Assembly: GCA_036971615.1 (NCBI GenBank)
Contig: JAYKKR010000012.1
Location: forward strand, 1,116,001-1,180,000
Direction: 5' to 3'
DNA: 64,000 nucleotides
DNA from: Amyloporia xantha
Taxonomy: Eukaryota > Basidiomycota > Agaricomycetes > Polyporales > Adustoporiaceae
Shown: in pieces, positions 1-12,921 of the stretch
Numbering within the stretch: the first letter of the stretch is position 1
Layout: every line of letters begins with the position of its first letter
Notes under the pieces: generated by a model
What the model was told of the DNA's origin: nothing
Seen by the model: only the letters and a program-made list of their open reading frames with translations
Databases searched by the model: none
Program-made: the position numbers and the translations under genes

Positions 1-1529
1 TTCGAGCCATTCATCTCGATATCGACAGCGGCGGCAAGACACAATGAGCATTGCGGAAATTTGGATATTGAATCACCAAAATACATGACCACGAAGTAGA
101 TTCAAAAGAACTAAATGGGAACGAAGGTCAAAATTTTCATCAAGATATTCGCAATCACAATTCTAGACCAAGACTAGGGTCCAATAAATTGACCATGCAA
201 CACTCGCTGATCGCACTGTTTCGAAAACGTAGTGTTGGAGACTTACCTGCTAATCTTTCGTGTGATACGAGTCATACAGAGACGGATCAAAGACACTACT
301 TTGTTAGGTCATATACTGCTGCATTCACCATGAACAGTGTGTCGCCTGAGCTGCATTCAATCCTTAGCCAGTTAGAAGTGGATTTAAGCTCTCAGTACGG
401 GCGCCGTTAAATTCGAGCTAAAGGTTTGTGTCGGAGGTAAGCAACGCAGCATAGAGCATTTCATCGAGCGGAGACCTCATATCGTCGTACACGGCAAACG
501 ATGGACTGAGCGTTAGCAAAGCGTCTGACAAATTTTGGAAAGGATTGAAGATTAATTACGTAACACTCCGAAGCACTCACAAAATTGTATATTAGTTTTG
601 TTTTGAACATACAGTAGATCCACTGGTTGCGAGCGATTGATTGTGCTCTTATCGGGACGTTGTAAGACGAATGTCACATTGTTCTCCTTCATGGATGATG
701 ATCGTCTACGCAGACGTATTCTTTATCAGCGCCATCGCCATTTGCAAGGCATATCGATTTTCCAGGGGAAAGCAAGACAGGTTCGCGTGACTGCCGAGTG
801 CGGAGCGGCAGCTTCTCAAACATGCTTAAACTTACATCATGCTGCTTCGAGACAAAGGTTCTTTTTTCACTTTACCTCAACCTTCCTCTCCACACAGTTC
901 CAGCGACCCTTGAACATATCAGTGCCCGATAATCGATCTTGATCAAACTGGCACGTTTGTCCGGTACTTTTGGGCTGGATGAACATCTGAAGTACTGAAA
1001 GTTTATCTTCCGCGAATGGAGCTAGCGCTTGCACGTGAATGCAGAAATCGGTTGAATCGCAATACTCTTAATCTCAACGTGGTGGGTACCCTTAGTGCCG
1101 GCTATGTGACAGATCGGTTCAGTGGGAACTACCCTTGAAGTGGGTTCAATCGTTTCACCCCTTGATAGGCGGTATAACAGAGGTACGAAATGAAGGGGCT
1201 TTCGCCCTGAAGAGTTCTTTCGTAGAGACAGAATGATGCAGTTGTTAAGTACGCACATGCCTGTACGTAATGCTGGCCAGCGTTCAAACTCGTTCTCCTC
1301 CCAGAGCTATCTTGGCGTTCACCATTTCCAACCAGACAATTTTGATGTCTAGTCAGTCTTTCTCGAGGAGAATTTGAACAGGTGCGTTGACTGATGTATA
1401 GAGCGGTAATCATGGTCCTGGGACGTTCTTGTTGTTTCCAGTCCCTCGAGAAGTCGTAATTGTCGTCCGCATTTGCCCCATCTCGTGCCCTCGTGCCCTC
1501 GCGCCCAGTGTGCGACACCCGTCACCATC
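1..1529. other. No gene recognised
   Basis: Only short open frames on both strands are present, none with a recognisable domain or a convincing spliced continuation. The right part is the upstream region of the Zn2Cys6 gene that starts at 1530. Confidence 0.5.
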
Positions 1530-2356
1530 ATGTCCACTCACGGACAATGTCTGACTGTAGAGCGTGGACGTACCCACAACAAGCAGGCCAGATATAGGCG
1601 CTCTAAGACAGGATGTCTTACTTGCAGGAAGCGAAAAATAAAAGTGAGCAGGACTTATTTGCCTTCATTTTCTGACCTGATAGCTTCCATCCAGTGCGAC
1701 GAAGCGAAACCAATGTGCGCAAACTGTGGATTCCGTTCACGAGAAGTATTTCAACTTCTACCCCTCCACAGTCACTTGTCCTGGCGTGGATATTAAGTGC
1801 GTATGGCCGGAACGCGTAAGATCTTGTGTAGTCCCCACTCCTGCTCCCGAATCTCTCAGAGAGGCGGGCCATGAAGTCAGGATCTTACACAACGCGCTCG
1901 AAGCTGCGTCTACAGGTTTCACAATTATCGGCCAGAGGCGTGGAGACTTGGCCGCGTCCACTATTGCATCTCATCACCTTATGTATGTATCTTTTTTGTT
2001 CCAGTATTATCGTCCTGACCTACAAAACTAGGGGCCGGCCATTTGAACTACCTTCCACTTTTGATGGAAGGATTGTCCCATTCTTTGTGAGGTGCGGCGA
2101 GTTTCCGATAATGTATACCTTTTCCTTATACTTTTTCTTCAGTCGAACCGCGCTGTGGACACCAGAGTATAGCGGCTACATGCAAACCCAACCTTTCAAT
2201 CAAGCCCCATGGGAGGCTGCTACTGAATCGGTGTATTACATCTACCAGCAGTACTATCAACTGAGTTGTCAACATATTGCATCTCAACATTACGGACAGG
2301 ACCCGTATGCGTATGAGTATTCTCAGTATTCTAGTGCCCCATACCTGATGCAGTAA
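1530..2356 (+). CDS. Zn2Cys6 fungal transcription factor, small
   Basis: This is a likely nuclear DNA-binding regulator with one N-terminal zinc binuclear cluster. The frame opens at ATG 1530. The cluster is only complete after removing two short introns, 1644-1694 and 1746-1797. It then reads GCLTCRKRKIKC, DEAKPMCANCGF and RSRECVWPE, giving all six cysteines in CX2CX6CX5CX2CX6C spacing. A third intron (1983-2031, with a CTGAC branch-like site before CTAG) joins the frame to a C-terminal stretch rich in Tyr, Gln and Ser that ends at TAA 2356. A further 30-nt GT-AG stretch at about 2112 is in frame and may be retained. The basic KRKIK run follows the second Cys, as in GAL4-type factors. No fungal-specific middle homology region is visible, so the protein (about 220 residues) is short for the family. 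Its target genes cannot be inferred. Confidence 0.75.
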
Positions 2357-3704
2357 ACCTTCAAGATTTCAACCTGGGTGGCTTTCGAAACCATTCCTCG
2401 GTGCGTCTCGCCTTCTCAATGTCACGCTTATCCGGGTGCTGTCTGATAAATACACCTGGCTGGAAGGGCTTGTGCAACGCCTTCATTGGGCCATTGTGCA
2501 ATCTAGCCGTCTAAGCGCACAAACGGTTTTGAGCTGTTCAAATTACAATTTAGCGTTCCCTGATAAAATTTAATATCAGCCGAGTTTTCATTCATTCCGT
2601 TTCTATATCACATCGACTCACGATCTACGGATAACCACTGGTAACTGGGCGAACACACTGCTAGTCAGTGTTGCATCCTCCTACGGCTTGCGTAGGGAGT
2701 ATCCCTGGCCAATCGACGTGTGCGTATGTAAATAATGCTGGCTCTATCTACATGGCGCTAGTTGGAACAGGAAAAGGCGTGCGTCAATTTCCCAGAGCAC
2801 TGTACTGTTGAAGCTGGCTACGGACGCTGATCCGTGAATGGACTGCGTCGAGACGTGAATGCACGATGGATGGCTGGCAGCCACACCTCTGTGAGGGAAC
2901 CAATGCCAAAACCGAGATTGGTACACAAACCATACGGAAACGGGGGTTACGCAGTGCCAGTGAAAACACTGCAGAAGTTGTGCAGCCTACTAGTAACGGA
3001 AACGAAACGCAGCCGCAGGGGAGAATTTTGATGATAATGCTGGCCATCTTAGATGTATATACTTCGTTCAGCATAGTGATAACGTTTCCGAAGTTATATC
3101 CTCAGGACATGCCGAGTTCAAGGTTTCAAGACAACTGTACTTTGGTAGTAACACGCATTTTGCAAGTGTTCGAACATTCACATGCCTCGCGTGGTATGGT
3201 CCCATTTCAGAAGCTTTTGTACTATGTCTTGGGTTATTTAAATATCACTACCTTTATATAATGGAAAAACAGGCAGACCGCCTCGCGCTACAACCACTGC
3301 ATAGTGTCAAGGTGATGGCCCTTAAAGGCGAACCGCTACATCCGAATCCCGCCGCCCTGGAACCAGTCGTTATCACTTTTACAAAGTGCTAATACAGAAC
3401 GCCGAAGTATGATAGATCTTGAAGCTTGAATATTTGAATATTTGAATGCACTGTGAACTCGCTGCCGGTGTCGTCCAATTGAATCAATTCTGCGCCATCT
3501 CGCGGTTGTGGCGTGTACTACCCGATATAGATATTCGCTTTCCATGTTTAGCCTGCAACTACCGTTCGTCCATATTACATTGCTTAGTTCAAGTTGGTGT
3601 AGCTACCTGCTGGACAGCTTGCTGTATATCTCTTCTGGTATAAAAAATGTGTCTACATGGCCATACCAAAACTGAGAGGCCCACTCCGTACAACCGCCGT
3701 TGTA
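2357..3704. other. No gene recognised
   Basis: About 1.35 kb between the Zn2Cys6 gene and the convergent PHD/chromodomain gene. The open frames here (for example 2866-3261) have no recognisable domain and overlap on both strands. I see no repeat or RNA gene. Confidence 0.45.
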
Positions 3705-4885
3705 TCACCAGCCAAGACCTGCTCCTTCTTTAAGAATGACGACGCGGCATAGCTTGTCCAAATCATGTCCTTCAATGCGTGCAGCCCGCTCAAACTCGTC
3801 AATAAGGGTTACATATCTATTGAGGCTTGCCGCAGGAACCCAAGTTGCTTCCGAGAGGGGAAATCTGTTGTACAGTGAGGAAGTGAGGAATACTCCTTGC
3901 ACTTTAGTATTAACGCACCCATCCCATTTGACCAAGTATGTGAATAGCCCCACGTCTCTTGGATCGTTCGTTTGCCGTCGGCGCCCAATTAATCTCTCAA
4001 CAAAATATTCTTCAGGGGACACCACTGTTGAGCAACCTGGTTTGTTGCATTTCGGCTGGCTCGCAGGTGTCTCGTTTATTCCCCTGCCTGATTTTCGTTC
4101 AGCATCGCGGGTGGGAACATACAAAATAAAAGATTAGGAGAGCAGACAAAAAATAAATCAGCAGCAGTGAGAATTGTATGTCCTTGCACGACATATAAAT
4201 TTTACGTACGCCTCTCACTACAGCTGTTAGTTTTATGCAACAAGGACCATTATAAGCACATTATCTTGATAGCGGGTGCAGGGGGAAACTTACTTCGACA
4301 ATGAGCATTCCTGACAAAAGAATTGTCTTTCAATGATCAAACGATCGCCTTCTGGCCGAATACCTGCACAGGAGAAATGTAACCACGCCTTGCAGCTGAT
4401 TGGACTAGCAGTAAGAGCCTGAGTATATAGCAAAGATAGACCCGCACTGGTCACACTGTATGAACTGAAATGGGCCAGGCATATCAGCTATCTATATGAA
4501 TGTATGCGGAGCACCGTGACCACTCACTTGGCGAAAAAGGGCGTCCTGTTCAGCCATTTCCTCTGACCTCGCATAGTCAACGATGATTGAATCGTGGATG
4601 TTGTTGCCGGCACACTCGACTTCGTCCGATGAGTTTGCAGTGCCGGGACGTTGGTAGCCCTTGTGTGTAGTAGTGGACCTTCGCCTCACTCTTTGGAGCG
4701 ATCGTTCATTCTTCAACTGTACCTCAAGTACCTGAGCTGCGTTCATATGCTTCCGTTCTATGCGAACATTCGGACAAACCTTGTTGCGAGCAACGAACTT
4801 CTTCCGCCCTTTCTGTCAATACGGTGAAAACTTTGCGATCATGAACGGCATGGCAGCCTACCTTCGAACCACCTGCCTTGGACAT
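3705..4885 (-). CDS. PHD-like finger plus chromodomain protein, six exons
   Basis: A probable chromatin reader. Splicing by eye gives exons 4885-4862, 4812-4528, 4464-4442, 4395-4294, 4083-3919 and 3864-3705. They join in frame without a stop for 252 residues. The N-terminal third is basic (KKGRKKFVARNK) and Arg/Lys-rich. Residues about 106-145 form a PHD-like zinc finger with FIQCDQCG, then CKAWLHFSCAGI and a final FFCQEC. The usual first CxxC pair upstream is not clear, so the finger may be atypical. A chromodomain follows, with EEYFVERLIGRRR, FTYLVKWDGFPLSEATW and VPAASL. It supplies the conserved aromatic residues and the KWxG/EATWxP signature. Introns are 46-63 nt except for one of 210 nt. 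A CTGAC-CTACAG acceptor just 5' of ATG 4885 suggests a leader intron, so more 5' exon sequence is possible. Chromodomains also occur in retroelement integrases, but no pol domain is nearby. Confidence 0.72.
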
Positions 4886-6732
4886 ATCCTGTAGGTAGTC
4901 AGTATCCGGAGGACATGAGACGTATTTTGAAATATGATTCCAGTGGAAAATTGTTCTCATTGGCATCAAGGAGCGGTGCGAGACAAGGACATCTCACTGA
5001 CCTATTTTGTAACGGAAGTAGACCACAATTGAAGCAGGAGGAGCGATATCGTGGAATCTATAGGTTTCCGAAGCTGACGAACGAGAGGCGGCGGGCACCC
5101 CTGTCTTATATGGACATTCACCCAGACAGGTTAGCTATAGCTGGGAATGCTTCACGCTCTCAAAAGGTACTAGGCGCGGTGACCGCCGCTCCATGTGGGG
5201 TCTGACGTGAACCATCACGGGAGGGAGAAGGGCCTTCGACTGATCTCGATATTTGTGAAGAAGTTCCAGGTGCAGGCAAATCCTGCTGGTCACACGCAAA
5301 GAGCTCCACGTCTCACATCAGGAGTACTATGATGGCCAAATCAGAGAGATGGCGGACACGATAAGCTTGCGCAATGACGGAGTGATCACCACAATCTGGG
5401 CAAGAAGTCTGAGAGCATCATGGGACACGGCACATATCCCAGGTCTCCGAGAGCGTAGGGAGTTTCATCCGGATGAGAGTAACTTTGCCTAAGATTTTCT
5501 CTTCGTGTTTGAGTATCCTCAATTGGGATTCAATAGACTCTTCTGATTTACGGCATTCCATGCACCGCAGCAGAACAAACTCTGACGCTATCGTGTGTTG
5601 ACTGAGCGGATATGTAAATCGTGCGTCGTTGGTACCGTGCGCAGTCGGTAGCTATCTTCCGCGTGGTACTTCTCGGTACGGTGGCATTTCCTAGTGGGGT
5701 GGTGTATGATCATCATTTACAACAACTCCGAGTAACTGAAATTCACCATTTTTGATCTAGCGGATAAGCAATAGATTCGGAACAAAACAGCATGCTCCCA
5801 TATGGGCCCTTCTCGAACACATTAAGGGTGGGTCACGAAGTCTGATAACAGATCAAACACCGGACTGACAGAGGGATTCGTTCTGAAAGTAATGTGCGAA
5901 GCAGACAAGGGCTGGTGTGAGAACGTGGCCGAAAATTACCTGAATAAACGGAACATCGGCACCATCCTGATAGATGGACATCGCAAAGATACTTGGCTGA
6001 ATGGACACAATCAGCGGCGTTCTGTATCTTTCCGCACCGCGCTAGAGCACCTTCTCACACAGAAAGACTTAGTATTTAATCATAAGGCAAAAGCATGCGC
6101 GCTCAGTGAGCTGACTCACAGTTCGGCTTGATCGACCTAGGAATCCTAAATATTAACGACATTTGATGGCATAGTCATGGAATTGCAGACCACATTAATC
6201 AGCACGGAACGCGTTCACGTATGTACTGACATCATTCGTTTGGTCTTAAACACCAGGTCATTCAGACTGAGGTCCGCAGACCATAACCTAAGGCGAGTAA
6301 GCACTCCAAGGGAAGAGTGCGAATGGTCAAGTCTGCTGAGGAGGTTGGCCAGTAGATCACATGTACAAGAGCGATTATGTGTGCACAAACATCTTGATAG
6401 AAGATTACCGCGAATATCACCATCTTCAGAGTCGCTACATGACATGCGTGACATTGCGTTGCCCTTGAAATCCATATAAGGTAATGTATGTGGCTCCAAA
6501 CTCGAATAATCGAGCGTCTATTTGTTTCGACTTGCCACCACGTTTGATAGCAACATTGCGAGCCAAGTATTCTCCTATTCTCCTCTATCTCTCCTCTAGA
6601 TCGTTCTGTCGTTGCTCTCCTGTACTTGAGGGATCGTTTCGCTCCAATCTGGTTGAGTCATGGAGGACGGATCTTTAGCAGCGGAAGATGTCACCCCCGG
6701 TAAGAGCTTCACCAATAGTTTGGCGTATCCAA
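4886..6732. other. No gene recognised
   Basis: Contains the upstream side of the PHD/chromodomain gene and unrelated short frames such as 5892-6131. No domain, repeat or RNA gene was recognised. The first few hundred bases may hold an unresolved 5' exon of the minus-strand gene. Confidence 0.4.
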
Positions 6733-7072
6733 TAGGGGTGTTCAGAGTGCACGATTCTACGGGATTCTGCGCTGATTCTCGAGTAGAATCGAATCGCGAA
6801 TCCTCTTCGGATTTAGTCGGGAATCGCAGAATCGAGAAGAATCGCAGCTTTTTGCGAACCGCCTCGGGAAGAGGTTCGACACTCGGAATCGCGATTCTGG
6901 CTCCCTCGATTCTGATTATCTTATCACTTTTTGCAAAATCTTGGCTGAATCCGCCCTGTTCACAAACGACGCATTCAGAGTCAGACTCGATTCTGAACTG
7001 ATTCTTTGCCCAGAATCCACTCTGTGTTTCACTCAGAATCACACCGGAATCACTGCACTCTGAACACCCCTA
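6733..7072. mobile_element. MITE with 19-bp terminal inverted repeats
   Basis: A 340-bp non-coding element. The left end TAGGGGTGTTCAGAGTGCA is matched by its exact reverse complement at the right end, which finishes at 7072. If the outer TA is the target duplication, the element proper starts with GGGGTG. The interior is full of GAATCG/CGATTC palindromes, so it would fold strongly. There is no transposase. TA flanks fit a Tc1/mariner-type mover. The TAGGGGTG start also resembles some hAT ends, but no 8-bp duplication is seen. Confidence 0.75.
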
Positions 7073-10000
7073 ATACTTCCTCACTTTCTCATTTGCTAGC
7101 TCTTTTCTTTTGGATCGTTCTGTCTGTCGCTATGTACTTTGACATCCTGTCCCTCGATGTCGCTGAAATCCTTATGCGGGTTGCATAGTGCCTGCAACTC
7201 TCTGCTTGTTGCATCCGTCTGTCCGGGGTCACATCATCCACGTCACCCTTGCGGTCTTACTGTGAGGACATGAAGAATGTTATCCTTCCGTATGTTGCTT
7301 CCATATTCACGGTAGCCATTCTGATATACCGTGCCGGTCTGCCCAAGTTCAGTATTTTACATATGTTGCTTTCCATGTCAGACACGAAGGTGGTAGACCT
7401 TTGCGAAGTTGGATTGTATCGGATTTATCGCCGGGATTAACTCTAAGAGTGGAAAAGTGTTCGGCCTCTGAGGGTTCAATTTAGTGACCATTCTGCTGGT
7501 GGTGCATAGGCATATTTACCAACTCGTCCTCAGGCCCCTCCGAGTGCAAGGTTCACATTGTTTTAAATTTTCGAGCGACAAGCGGAATAATCAGCGCTCT
7601 CGTCCTTGGTACAACACAGCTCCGTTCAGTTGGGCGCCTGGTGAAGATGTATTTGATACTTCTATTCTCATAGCCGCAAGAGGGGTGTTATTGTATGCGA
7701 AACCTCTTTATATGAGAATGTAACCGTTGCTAGTGAGTTGCAACACGAATTTGGTTCCACTTGGTGGGTCTATAACTTGTTCTGGGTAGCGCATCTTTAA
7801 AAGTTGTATCCTCCTTTTACAGCGTGGAACGTGTTTTGGATCCACACGCGTGTTCAGGGATGAGCTTTGACTCCTTAGTGAGAAATGTGAGCGGAAATAT
7901 CCTCTGAACGCTGAAGTTTGATGTGAGCATATTGCTTACGAATTATGCATCGAGTGGGCAGGTCAGCATCGCAGATGCTATTAAGCCGTTCAATTTACTC
8001 CGGACGCAGAACTAATGACCAGCATGACATCTCGCTCAATTAGGACTATTGCGGAACGAGGCAATACAAGAAGAGGTAAGCTCTCCACGCCATGCGGTCT
8101 TAAAATGCCAAGCCTGCCGCTGTGACCGAGACGAAGCGCAACAAGGCCATGTTTGCGGAGGGGAAGCTCATGGAACACCTTCCTTCCGGACCTATCAAAG
8201 TGAGCTCCAAAAGTGATTGCCTTTGATGACGAAACTTTGATATAATCAAGGGATACTTCAGAGATAATCCGGACATTGATTATGCCGAATCGCTGTGCTA
8301 TAAACTGCGGTGCGACGCCCCTATTACCTTCCCTACTTCCTCATCAACGCACGTATGCGGGCTTCCAAGTTGGCCTGCCGAGGTCCACGGGTACTTCTCG
8401 CCGGAATGATTCGAGTCAACTTTCGGGACCAAGTTACCCAATGCGGCGTAAAGACCTGTCGATTCGCAATAACGCGTGCGTCTTGCTAAACTCTCCCACG
8501 TACCTGAGCTTACTATCTAATGCTAGTACCGGTCACAGATCCGTCCATATTACTAGTTCATGGGGCGCTGTCTCCCGCGGTCCTGCTATGAGCCTGACAG
8601 CGGCGTCCACCGTCGTGTCATCAACTCTGTGTAGCCCGCTGTAGGCATATCATTCCATCCCATCTGCGGACGTACGTTCAATAGGTACCGATGATCACAC
8701 GCTGGGATGGCTATCGGAAGTACTGTTTGCTTCACTCGTCAACCTCCGCCTTCTCAACTCACGTGATTCATTCACCCGTACTTCCCAGGGATTCTCAGAT
8801 GGTTAATTTCCACTTGAAAAAAATACACTGACCATATTTGATATCAGAGCGCCACGCCGAAGGCACCAGCGATCTTATTGTCACTCCCTCCGCCTGCCAC
8901 CTTTCCAGCGTGATTGATGGAAAGCCACGCGCTTGGCATCCTGCCGCTGCTGCCTACAGCCCACAACTTGAAGACAAGATTGAGGCGAAGATTTACCACG
9001 AGTTGAGATAAGGAGTGGCATACATCGCCGCAAAGCGTGGACTGCTGTATGTCATTCGATTATGATTTATCTATTGGACCCTTTGCATTCTTGTCAAGTG
9101 GAGTGGCGAGTTGCTAGGCGAATCCCAGTGCGTTCCTCACTAATGTGCCAGGCCAGGTACCTGCCCTGTGCGGCAATTGTCGAACTTACTGGCCCTTGTT
9201 GTAAGTTAGGCACAACCTGGAATCACGGTGCATTCTCCACCCTTGATTGGGTGAAGGCTCGCCTAGCGTGAGTTGTACTTAACCGGTTAGCAACATTTAT
9301 CTGAATCGTGTTCGTCTTATGATAGTTCACTGTATGATATATGCTGCGGTTGCTCTAATTAGGCCATGCTCAAATCGCAAGAAGCCGTCTCCCTGCACAT
9401 ATATATACGCTACACAACAGCGGGATGCTGCGAAAGCACGGAGGAAGAAAAGGCTAATAAGCGGAGAATCTTTGCGGTCCTAGGCAGTGGCTCCAAAATT
9501 CCTTTTGCCTGGAGATTTAGCTTCCTTTAAGCCACATCTCAATCGTCCTTCTCGCACGATTGCCACTCGCATATCTTCTGTCTGAATGCTCTGCTGCTCT
9601 CGCTGCTCTTACTGCTGTGCAATCTTATGGCCATAATTGTTGGTGTTTTCGGGATTCTCCTATGAATGGACGTTGACACAAAAGCGGCAGATGGGGAATA
9701 CGAATTGCTTAGGCAGGAGGAGAAATTCATCGTGCCGTTTTCAGGTGATCAATGGAGCTCTGTTTCAATAATTGTTCGGGGGACATACTTGCACCACGCC
9801 CATGTCCCAGCTGGCGGAACGTCACTGCCGAAGTGTTCACATCTTCTTATTTATTGTCATACGTACAGCCGCATTGCACTCAACAAATGGACAGCTCTTA
9901 CGCATTTACCGTACGCCCGCCGTTTGTTACATAATATAGCACAGCTGAAATGAACTGAGCATAAAAAGACCATGCATAATCTGAACGCCACCACCACCTC

Positions 10001-12921
10001 CGATCGTCGCCAGGCAGGTGGCTACCCTGCCGGCTAGTTTGCGCACGAGAATCAGTCAACTTAAAACTGCGTGCACCTGCCAAATTCTATTTTATGCGCT
10101 CATAGAGTATGGAAATTCGCGGCGCGCAACGCGTTTGAACCTTCTGAGTCATGTGCGGTCCAGTTCTAGTCATGTGAGCATGTCTGGTGACTCCCCTGCC
10201 GGAATCTTACCTCCACGTTCCTGTCCTCGAGCTCTTCTGCGCTGCTATTCACCTTATCAAGGGTACTCCAAGCTCGCAGCGTGTACACTTGCGACCGATG
10301 GTATCTCATGTTGTCTTGGCTTCTCGCCGGATGATATGGGTATTTTGACAGTCGTGGTGGAAGCTGCTTGTTTTGGTACCCTCCAAAAGGTCGAAGCAGC
10401 TGGCTTCGTTTTCGCGCTTCTCCAGGATGTTGCTCTTCTTTTGTGGCAGTGCTAGAGCCATGTGTGCACGCGCCCCGTCTATTGTAACCGAGACTCTCAA
10501 GGCGGTATCCTTTCGCACGTCCGGTGGCAAGGCCACCAATAGAGGCTCCGCTCCCAGTGTGTCCTCCACTCAGAGACCAAGCGAGGACGTTTAAGGTCGC
10601 CGGCGGCCGCGGATGAACACGGTTGGTCTACATAGGGCGCTGCCCTCGCGGACAATACGCTGGTGGCCTATGGGCCGTCCAGAGTTGTGGGACGTTCGCC
10701 AGGTGAGTCTCCTCGTTTCAGCAACCATGCGAACAGGACGGTAATACTGCGCCATTAGCCGTTAAGACCGCTGGTATGTTTGCGCTGCAGTGGGAGATTA
10801 GCGGCTCGCGGCCAGAACGAGCAAGAGAAAAGCACGCTGCAGCAAGGACTCCAAGGAGAGCGCGCATACATGCTGGGTTATGGATTCTACGAGACCGGCT
10901 CGTTTGCAATCTGCTGCTACCAACGCGCCGAGTCCGTGACCAGCTGCACGCTCTCCAGCCTCCTCTCTTGCCTGCTTCGCATAGCTCATCTCCTCCTCGC
11001 GATGCCTGCCAGTACAAAGCAGCTCGGATTCGCCACTCCTCGCCTGCTCTTGCCTCTTGAAAATGCCAATCCCCATACCAAACTCATTGGTTCGAATGTT
11101 GTGGCTCGCCGCTCCAGTAGGGCCCAGCAGCCGGCGCCGCCCGCCTCTCCGGTGGTGAGGGCAGCGCAACCCTCTCCAAAATCGAAGGAGGCGGCGATCA
11201 CTCCCGCCCACCATATGCACGCTGAACACCACGGCCCGGGCGGTGGTCTGCGTCTTCTAGCCAACGAGGCCATCTGCATGCCTGAATTTTTCATAACTCG
11301 GCTCAGCTTCGCGCTTCGTACCACCGGAACACCGTACCATTTGGGTGGCATACAAAGACTACCAGTCTGTCGAGCGCTGCTCGCTCACACGAGGTGCGCC
11401 ACCCATCTTTTTCATATATTGCTCCAGGGATGAATCATGTGTGGTCTAGCCCAAGCATGGATTACATTATCGCCGCGCCTGCCCTCAAACGCTACTTGTA
11501 GGCTTATTGTCCCAGCTTTCCCTGCTACGAGTGCGTGCGTTTCAGCGCGCAACCGTATGCGCATGCATCGCACTGTGAGTGCCCAAGTGCACGCAAAGAC
11601 ACGGGTCACGGGGACATAGCCGCGGCTCGGCGGAAGGACAAGACCCTTCCAGTGAACAAGGCGCTCGTGGAGATAGTCATGGCAGAAGAAGAGAGAGCGA
11701 AGCAGAAGGTGGAGGGAACACCAGTGAGCTGGATCGAACGTTCAGCGTGCGCTTTTTGCGGTAGCAGCACGCAGTCTAATCCCAACTTCAGACAGTCTTC
11801 GGTGCTGGCTCCCAGCAGGCTACTTCGCGTCTCCATGTATTAGTAAACGAAGGGGCGGTCTCGGTTATTTAACCAAAGACGTCCGGGTTCGGGCCATTTT
11901 GATCTAACAGGTGGCGGAATAATACAAAATCATGGTGTCGTAGATATGAATCAACAAAGAATTTCTTAGCTTTGTCCAGCGCGCTGCCAGAGGACCATGT
12001 CCTATCTGCCTTGGATCCCCAGTATAGTATAACTTAGCAGCTATGAACTACTGCTGTGGCAGGTAAAATAGCTGCATTGTCGGGTGGATCACGAGATTGT
12101 ATACATGCCTGGGATAAAATTGATGGTATGAAACGGTGTAAACACTTCAATATATTCGAGGGGTTCCGGTAGTACAAGGCCGCCATGCGTTTGAATATGG
12201 CGCGAACTTATGCGACTCGGAGCTCGTCGATGCCATCACAGTAACCCTCACGCCAGCATTCGGAGAGCCGTGATGCCATCACTGGCGATTGTGTTACTCC
12301 GCAACGGCGGTAAGTAGTCTGCACGATCAAATGTCTGTCCTCTTCAGCTTAATACTGACCGGACTCGCTCAAGTCACAAGAGAAACCGGTTGGCACGTTT
12401 CGCTGTGGGCACCGGTACCATGACTATCACGTACATGAATGCACGGTTATAATCTGCCAGAACCAAAAAAACTTTGATTAGTGCAATGCGCCCTTGCATC
12501 TCACATATTTAAAATTTGGCAGAGGTCCGCGGCGAACAATGGTAGGGTAAAGCAACATGAAATGGTGGGACAAAGTCTTATCACATCCGCCAACTCACTG
12601 TCAAGTAAGTTTGCGCTCTACATGTACTTACGAATATCAAGTACAAATCCGTGGATCCTAAAAAACGATGGCAAGTCACAGAAGAACGGTGTAAATACAT
12701 AAGATGTGCTGGTATTCACACATAGGAGGGCGTGCCTAGCACTTTGGCTACGTAGTCCATCTACATTTTCTCAGCGAGAAACAAATCCTACTCTAACAGC
12801 GGAGGGGGGGAGCAAAGGCGTGCAATGCCTTGGTTATATATTCACACATATATGGCTGGGAAGGTATAATATTTGCGTGGATGTTACATAGTAGTGGCGC
12901 AGATAACGAAGAACTGGACTG
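7073..12921. other. Long stretch without a recognised gene
   Basis: Nearly 6 kb in which I recognise no protein domain, transposon end or RNA gene. The segment 10.0-11.85 kb is richer in GC and has overlapping long frames on both strands (for example 10780-11433 plus and 10798-11232 minus). None has splice-compatible neighbours or a family motif, so I read them as chance frames in GC-rich sequence. A degraded transposon or a fast-evolving gene cannot be excluded. Confidence 0.4.

Noticed and set aside
6733..7072. Assignment of this MITE to hAT because of its TAGGGGTG start
   Set aside because: The 8 bases on each side differ; only TA is duplicated.
10780..11433. 217-codon plus frame with minus-strand frames opposite
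   Set aside because: GC-rich sequence with overlapping frames on both strands and no recognised motif.
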